Made by a program: the position numbers and the translations under genes. The notes beneath the pieces were generated by a model that saw only the letters and a list, made by a program, of their open reading frames with translations, ran no database searches and had not been told where the DNA came from. Of a stretch of DNA of 47,230 nt, positions 41,848 to 47,230 are shown piece after piece (positions within the stretch are counted from its first letter, which is position 1; each line of letters starts with the position of its first letter). The DNA comes from Nemertoderma westbladi. Taxonomy: Eukaryota; Xenacoelomorpha; Nemertodermatida; Nemertodermatidae. Location: NCBI GenBank assembly GCA_032718475.1, contig JAUCBJ010000509.1:1-47230 (forward strand), given 5' to 3'.

Positions 41848-43161
41848 ATGTCAGAAGGAGCAGCTTCCATTAAAACTTATAATGAAACCAATAAAAGTTT
41901 TATTAACCAGAATAGTCATAAAAAAGGCTGGCGACTTTACATGCTGGTGGCCATGTTGCTCATGTATCAAATGATACCAGGTTGGTGTCAGAATCTCCTG
42001 GAAACATTCTTCCCAATTGTTGTAGAAGAACGTGGTTGGTCGAAGACTCTAATTGGTGCATTATTGGCAATGTTTTCTACTGTCAGACTTATAATATACA
42101 TTAGTTGCCCTCATTCTATCAACAATTGGGGAACACATATCTCTTTGGGCCTATTTGGCATTATTGGTGCAGTTTCCCAGTTGGTATTTGGGTTTGTAGA
42201 AAATATTCCAAACAACAGCAGTGGATTATATATATTCGCTTGTTTTTCTCTTCGCATCATCGAAGGAGTTGGTCTCAACATCAGTGTTATATATTCATAC
42301 AGTCTATTGATGGATTTGTGGCCTGCACAGAGAACTTTATTAGCTAGTTTATCAATTGTTTGTGGCACTGTAGGAATTATGGTTTCACCAGTTTTTGGTT
42401 CAACCATTTTTGCATCATTGGGTTTTGAGTTCCCATTTATAATATCGGGTTTGATGTTTCTTATTATTGTCCTTTACTGCTGGTTTGAGTCACCACCTAA
42501 TATTTATGACAGATGTGAAACAAAAGATAGACCATCATATCTTGGACTTATGCGAAATCCTGCAATTTCACTTATATTTATTATAAATGTATATTCCAGA
42601 ATACTCACATCCTTTATCATTGCGAACTATGCTGCCTACATTCACCACAACTACAATGTCAACCAGTACAATATTGGTCGCCTTTATATGATATTTCCAG
42701 GTCTTTATGCTTCTACTGGTCTAATAATGTCCTTAACAATGGGGAAATTTAAAACCATCTTACCAACTGTATTTGGCACAATGTTACTAGCTGTGGCAAT
42801 GCAACTAATAGGCCCTACAGAGCTACTGGGTTTACCTCATGATCTCACCATATCTATCACTGGCTGCGCTCTCCTTGGATTCGGTAATGGACTAAACAAA
42901 ACACCTGGACTGGAAACACAAACACAACTGGCTGTGAATGTTTGTGGTTATCGCGATAATGTAGATACCAGATCTCTTCTCCAACAAATGTTTAGAATTG
43001 AACACTCAATTGGAGCTATCATAGGTCCTGTTCTTGGTGGATTCTTCAATGATTTCTTTGGTATGGAACTTGCTTGCTCGCTTCTCAGTTTGTTAGGGTT
43101 GCCATTTATCTTCGCTCTGGTTGCTGTGTTCGCTTTTAGATGTCAGGTCAATGAGATGTGA
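41848..43161 (+). CDS. MFS transporter, SLC18B1-like, copy 3
   Basis: Intronless, 437 residues, intact. It starts MSEGAASIKTYNE at the ATG shared by all copies and ends FRCQVNEM. About twelve membrane segments at roughly residues 28-50, 64-86, 96-116, 125-150, 160-185, 188-210, 232-258, 275-297, 303-322, 330-350, 375-400 and 405-428. SLC18-type patterns: VFGSTIFASLGFEFPF (TM5-6) and GAIIGPVLGGFFNDFFGME (TM11). Family knowledge suggests a proton-coupled carrier of organic cations or polyamines on vesicle or plasma membranes; the substrate is not shown by the sequence. It is the best-preserved member and a good reference for the other copies. Confidence 0.78.
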   Translation: MSEGAASIKTYNETNKSFINQNSHKKGWRLYMLVAMLLMYQMIPGWCQNLLETFFPIVVEERGWSKTLIGALLAMFSTVRLIIYISCPHSINNWGTHISLGLFGIIGAVSQLVFGFVENIPNNSSGLYIFACFSLRIIEGVGLNISVIYSYSLLMDLWPAQRTLLASLSIVCGTVGIMVSPVFGSTIFASLGFEFPFIISGLMFLIIVLYCWFESPPNIYDRCETKDRPSYLGLMRNPAISLIFIINVYSRILTSFIIANYAAYIHHNYNVNQYNIGRLYMIFPGLYASTGLIMSLTMGKFKTILPTVFGTMLLAVAMQLIGPTELLGLPHDLTISITGCALLGFGNGLNKTPGLETQTQLAVNVCGYRDNVDTRSLLQQMFRIEHSIGAIIGPVLGGFFNDFFGMELACSLLSLLGLPFIFALVAVFAFRCQVNEM

Positions 43162-43934
43162 TATTGAGAGGGAATATAAATTCACTGTGAATGGGACTGT
43201 GCATGTGACCAGGCAGTACTTTATTGTATCTAAATGTTTTTGGTAATATTATTTTCTCAACTATGGCTTAGATTCGATCCAGGGTGTAGGGTGCTCTTTG
43301 CATTTGTGCATATGACCTCCCATTGTTTGCATGGATCACGCACAAAACACAGCAGTCTCTTAATGGTTTCTCTTGTGACCGACCAACTTGATCAAGAAAA
43401 CTTGCCACCTCCATGCAGCATAAAGGAGGTGCCACCTATGGCTGCATAGACTGAAGCTCTTATGAGGGCTAATATGGTCCTGTAACTATGACCCCCTTCA
43501 TTTTGGGATAAGGACACCCTTGGTCGTGGATTAAGGATCCATATACTTGGCTGCAGGGGTATATGGCCTGGCCAGGCAGATGGTAATCTACCAATGGCTG
43601 GTCAGGAGGTGGCTGGTCAATGGCTTCTCATGTCCACTCTGAGTGCACTTCACTGTGACCTGCACCTGGCAGCAGGGGTACAGGGTATGGCCCAGCAGAT
43701 GAGCTACACAACCAATGGTGGTTTTTCTGCGTCAGAGTAGGTATGGGTGATGGGCCTCATATCTGACTCCACTGTGACACCCACCCTGTGGAATGGCAAA
43801 CCATGATATGGTATTTGCCCCGAGAGCTGACTCAGCAAAAAAGCACCCCCAACCCCCACTTCTTGTAAGCGGATTCAATTCCACTTCATTACCCAACAGA
43901 AAATGGGACCAGTGGCATTTAGAAATATGTTGGG
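43162..43934. other. Region downstream of copy 3
   Basis: Contains the conserved 3'-UTR motif AATGTTTTTGGTAATA at 43233-43248, 73 bases after the stop. Beyond that I see short frames only and no recognised gene. Confidence 0.4.
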
Positions 43935-43965
43935 GATACGAGATTACCAATATTAATCTCGTATC
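43935..43965. repeat. Hairpin with 12-bp perfect arms
   Basis: GATACGAGATTA (43935-43946) and its exact reverse complement (43954-43965) are separated by seven bases. Confidence 0.85.
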
Positions 43966-43975
43966 ATAACCAACA

Positions 43976-44082
43976 TTTTTTTTTTTGGGGGGGGGGGGGG
44001 GGGGCGACACAAGCCCCAAAGCCACAGAGAAAGGTGAGAGGTCAAAAAGCCCCAAAGCCACAGAGAAAGGTGAGAGGTCAAA
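43976..44082. repeat. Homopolymer tract and 36-bp tandem duplication
   Basis: A T run is followed by 18 G (43987-44004). Two copies of a 36-bp unit beginning AAGCCCCAAAGCCACAGAGA follow at 44011-44046 and 44047-44082. Assembly errors are likely around the G run. Confidence 0.85.
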
Positions 44083-44391
44083 CCACCTCGGAGGGAATAC
44101 AGCTAGTAGAGGCTAGCAGTGGAGGGGAAACACTCAAGGGGAGTGCCAAAGTGACAATTAGTATATTAGCCAATAGTGGGGAGGGAAGCACGTGATAAGG
44201 AACAGGAAAGCATCCATGCAGACTGGTCATAGTTAATGACTGCCACCGCCATACCGGTAACAATTAATCTGTGTATATTCTGCTATATTCATTTATCAGT
44301 ACCGATGTGTTACTATCGCCTATGTTAATCAATACCGAGAAACAACACAAACTCCTATTGTTTTCCTCAACGGCCTTCGGCCAAAGCAAGT
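44083..44391. other. Spacer before the second BEL element
   Basis: No gene recognised. It ends in CAAGT directly before the LTR, the same five bases that flank the solo LTR. Confidence 0.35.
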
Positions 44392-45719
44392 TGTTGCCGT
44401 TATTCCCAACCCCGGGGGGGAAAACGCCGATGCTGGTGGTGGAATTTTCAGACCACTTGATTCCGGCCAGTCACCAGATATTGGGAGTGGAGAGGGAGTC
44501 TTATCTGAGATGCAGGATTGCAGTAGAGAAAAAGTCACATTTGTTGGATAATCTGTAATATAACTTTTCTACAGTTGAACCCTAATTGAGAATAATTTGG
44601 GCTTCCCCACACCAATATACCAAATATTCACAATAATACACGAACATATAAATTCCTACAGTACATTATTTAATTACCCACTGTTTGCTTTTAGATTTTA
44701 ACCTAACTAATGATCCTCATTATCCCTCTGTCCTAGTCCAGGTACCGTAGTGTCAGTGTCGGTCGACCCTGTTGCGTGTCCGTCTCCACCCTTCCTGAAC
44801 CCCGAAGGGATCAGTCATCAGGAAAGCGGTATGGCTTGGCTAAGGGTCGGTCAGGTCAGTAGACCCGGTTGCGTGTCCGTCCCACCCTTCCCAAACCCCG
44901 AAGGGAACGGTCATCAGGAAAGCGGTACGGCTTGGCTAGGGGTCTGTCAGTTCATCGCAGGGTCCCAACCACCTAAGCTTTCCGAATCCCTTTCAGGCTC
45001 GTAGTCGCTTCGGTAGCTGAGAAGCTGCTCCGAATAGTCGGTAGGCCAGTAGAGTCCGGTCCTTTGTCTTTCGACCCTGTTGCGTGTCCGTCCCACCCTT
45101 CCCGAACCCCAAAGGGAACGGTCATCAGGAAAGCGGTACGGCTTGGCTAGGGGTCAGCCCGTTGTGAGTCCCAACTGTCGGAGCTTTCCGAATCCTTTTC
45201 AGGCTCGTAGTAACGCCGGTCGTGGAACCCACTCCAAGAAGTCAGTCCTCGTCAAACCCTTCCTTCGTCCAGTCAGTCGATCCGTCGCAAAGTCCCTGGT
45301 GCAGTCAGCAAGCTTTCCGAATTCCTTTCAGGCTCGTAATAACTGCCGGTGACCAGGGACCGCTAAGGATCTGTCAGTTCCCGTCGCAAATCCCTGACGC
45401 AATCAGCAGGCTTTCCGAATCCTTTTCAGGCTCGTAATAACTGCTGTTGGCCAGGAACCGCTAAGGGCAGTCCTTGTCCCAAGGCCTAGCGGGTTACCAA
45501 AACTACCTCTACAGACAGTAGGAGGTTGGCTAGGCCTAATTAGTATCAGGTAAACCTGAGTACTGCTTGATCTTACCTCCCACCCTTGGCCCTTAAATAT
45601 CTGATATGAGTCCCGTGCCCTGTAAGTCGCCCCAATATTCGCCCGTAAATCACCCCCAGTCCATTGAATATGCCCAAATTCCAAGTTCCTGCACCCAGTA
45701 CTGATATTGGAATATTCAT
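44392..45719 (+). repeat. 5' LTR (3'-truncated) of the second BEL element
   Basis: Begins TGTTGCCGTTATTCCC, matching the reverse complement of the solo LTR end. It contains two adjacent 96-bp units (cores near 44798 and 44894) and one detached unit (near 45105), and several copies of the GAATCC...TTTCAGGCTCGTA phrase. Similarity stops at GGAATATTCAT (45709-45719). Confidence 0.88.
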
Positions 45720-45764
45720 AATACAGTATAAGGTATACAGTAAGACAGTATAAGGTCCGTTAAA

Positions 45765-46167
45765 ATGGTGGCTATTAAGAACTTTGCTGCTAGTCAAGTA
45801 CAGCCTTATAACTGGGACGAGGACAGCTTTGCCCAGCAACACAATGTCCCCAGATTTAGAACAGATTACCCAGGGGTACAAATGTTACTCGGCCAAAATG
45901 CGCATGAAGCGCTCGACCGCGATCTTTACAAACATATGCGGGACGAACTAGAGTAGGTTGGTATTTCAGGGACCTAGACGCACATTAAGGGAAAGATTAG
46001 AAAACAAACATATCATTCATGTAAGAGAGAGTGTGGAAACCATGAAAGAAGATGACATCATAGCTGAGGGAACTTCATGCTCCTCAGATAATGACGATAT
46101 ACAAATTTTATACGACGAGGATAATGCTATTGAAATCCTCACTGAGACTCAAACTTGGATGGACTAA
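45765..46167 (+). pseudogene. BEL protease-domain tail and linker
   Basis: The frame 45765-45953 reads VAIKNFAASQVQPYNWDEDS and DYPGVQMLLGQNAHEAL, matching the end of the DUF1758 region of the full element (VVIPNFQTSQSTPYDW, DYPGINLLIGQNLHEV). A TAG at 45954 and a frame change follow; 45958-46167 is the linker before RT (GPRRTLRERLENKHIIH), again in a different frame from RT. Confidence 0.82.
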
Positions 46168-47230
46168 TCAATCAGAATTGTGTAACCTCATACAGCAGAA
46201 TAACGAACTATTAGCTTATGACAACGACAAACTCAATGAGGTAGTAGAGCGATACAATACCAAACTACGAGATGAACACGCAGTGCGATTCTTTACCCAG
46301 GAAGCTGTGGAATCCAACTCTTACAATAAAGCATTATCGGTAGAGGAGGAGAGAGCTAAAAAATCCAGGCAACAACTACTCGTTACATCAAGGAGGAGGG
46401 TCGTTACGAGATCGGTTTGCCTTTTAGAAAGAGGGAACCCAGCTTTATTAATAACCGACCGACCCTTCTTAGCCATCAAAAGAATCAAACAACTGCATCG
46501 ACGCTTATCATCCAATGATCAAGCTAAAGAGATCTATAAGATGGAATTAAAGAAGCTTATAGATAAAGGATACGTGGAGCGAGTTCCAGTGGAAACATCC
46601 ATAATGGAGAGAACACATTACTTAACCCATCATTACATTCCTAAACCCGGTAAACCAGACAAAGTCCGGGTAGTATTTGATGGCTCTGCCCTTTATAAGG
46701 GACAATCCCTTAATTCCGAATTGTTGCTGGGACCCAACTTACTCCAATCTTTATTGGGAATATTATTACGACTCCGGCAATATTCTATCACCTTCGCCTC
46801 AGACATTGAAGGCATATTTCAGCAAGTTAAAGCGTTACAGCGAGATAGGGATAGTCTATGATTTCTGTGGGGGCCTGAATGAAACCTCAACCGAGAACCG
46901 GTGTAGTACTGGATGACCGACCGTCCAGGCTTTCGGGATCATATCTAGCCCCTCGAACGCTTGTGCGGTAGTGCGCACCAATGCCGACGATAATAGAGAT
47001 GCCTTCCCTAAAGCGGTCATTGACAACATCAAACAAGATATTTACATGGATGACAACCTTAAGTCCCTCCCCTCAGTGGAAGAAGCAATTGAGGTTGCCA
47101 AGGGAACGGTAGAGTGCCTACAACGAGGTGGATTTTGCCTAACCAAATTCTCCTGGGAGTTCCTGGAGTCGATCCCAGTGGAAGACTGAGGTGTTAAAGA
47201 TCTTGACCTCATTAAGGACAATCTCCCAGA
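46140..47230 (+). pseudogene. BEL reverse transcriptase, broken
   Basis: From about 46150 the frame gives the RT lead-in (LCNLIQQNNELL, KALSVEEERAKK), then RPFLAIKRIKQLHRRL, HYIPKPGKPDKVRVVFDGSA and YKGQSLNSELLLGPNLLQSL, up to FASDIEGIFQQVKA. A TGA at 46859 ends it. After about 110 bases with frameshifts, 46971-47189 reads FPKAVIDNIKQDIYMDDNL (catalytic box) and AKGTVECLQRGGFCLTKF. It is related to but clearly distinct from the RT at 17045-20482. The element continues beyond the window. Confidence 0.9.

Larger units (their letters stand above)
44392..47230 (+). mobile_element. Defective BEL/Pao element, second family
   Basis: Starts with an LTR-like region (44392-45719) homologous to the solo LTR at 31360-32922, lacking the last 60 or so bases, and passes within 50 bases into pol sequence on the plus strand. 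The gag, zinc-knuckle and catalytic protease parts are absent, so a large internal deletion joined the LTR to mid-pol. The coding part is broken by several stops and frameshifts. The element runs off the right edge of the window. Confidence 0.88.

Noticed and set aside
42111-42407. Minus-strand frame inside transporter copy 3 (and 35332-35817 in copy 2)
   Set aside because: Antisense shadow of the transporter genes; it has no conserved start and follows their codon pattern.
44750-45437. Several open frames left of the second BEL element
   Set aside because: They are translations of the LTR repeats, equivalent to those in the solo LTR.

Overview
The window looks like gene-poor, transposon-rich nuclear DNA of an invertebrate animal. 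It is AT-rich, carries several classes of metazoan transposon (BEL/Pao LTR elements, a non-LTR LINE family, piggyBac, hAT), and its only intact cellular-type genes are intronless copies of one transporter family. The species cannot be named from the sequence. There are no operons, no CRISPR array and no prokaryotic signals.

Host genes. Three intronless genes encode 12-TM major facilitator transporters resembling SLC18B1/vesicular amine transporters: copy 1 (2152-3453, minus), copy 2 (35222-36505, plus) and copy 3 (41848-43161, plus). A fourth, broken copy remains at 27296-27556 (minus). All four keep the same 3'-UTR motif, and copies 1-3 keep the same sequence around the original ATG, so the family grew by DNA duplication of a whole small gene. 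Copy 2 has a frameshift just after the ancestral ATG and probably starts at a later, out-of-frame ATG.

Mobile elements, left to right: a LINE 3' end (about 1965-2062); a dispersed repeat (about 5150-5757); LINE reverse-transcriptase and endonuclease remnants (6080-7062); a piggyBac element with TTAA sites (7067-8627); a LINE tail (8735-9065); a duplicated 1.1-kb block (10480-11557, second copy 30388-31359 plus 32928-33014); a full-length BEL/Pao element (11558-24595, minus, 938-bp LTRs, GAATA target-site duplication); an 18-bp minisatellite; a hAT element (25386-27143); a second copy of the dispersed repeat; a tRNA-like SINE candidate (29458-29545); a 1563-bp solo LTR (31360-32922, CAAGT target-site duplication); a decayed gene of a TE-associated family (about 33018-33849, minus); LINE tails and a nested LINE insertion with an 11-bp target-site duplication (37668-38230); a 15-bp satellite (39382-39868); and a second, defective BEL/Pao element (44392 to the right edge, plus) that belongs to the same family as the solo LTR.

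History. The clearest story is in the duplicated block. One copy was hit by the full BEL element and the other by an element of a different BEL family that later collapsed to a solo LTR. The second copy therefore preserves the empty target site of the full element. I did not find a convincing new multi-gene system. The most unusual items are the perfect palindromes, the young-looking BEL element with several coding lesions, its long unrecognised N-terminal gag region, and the displaced start of transporter copy 2.
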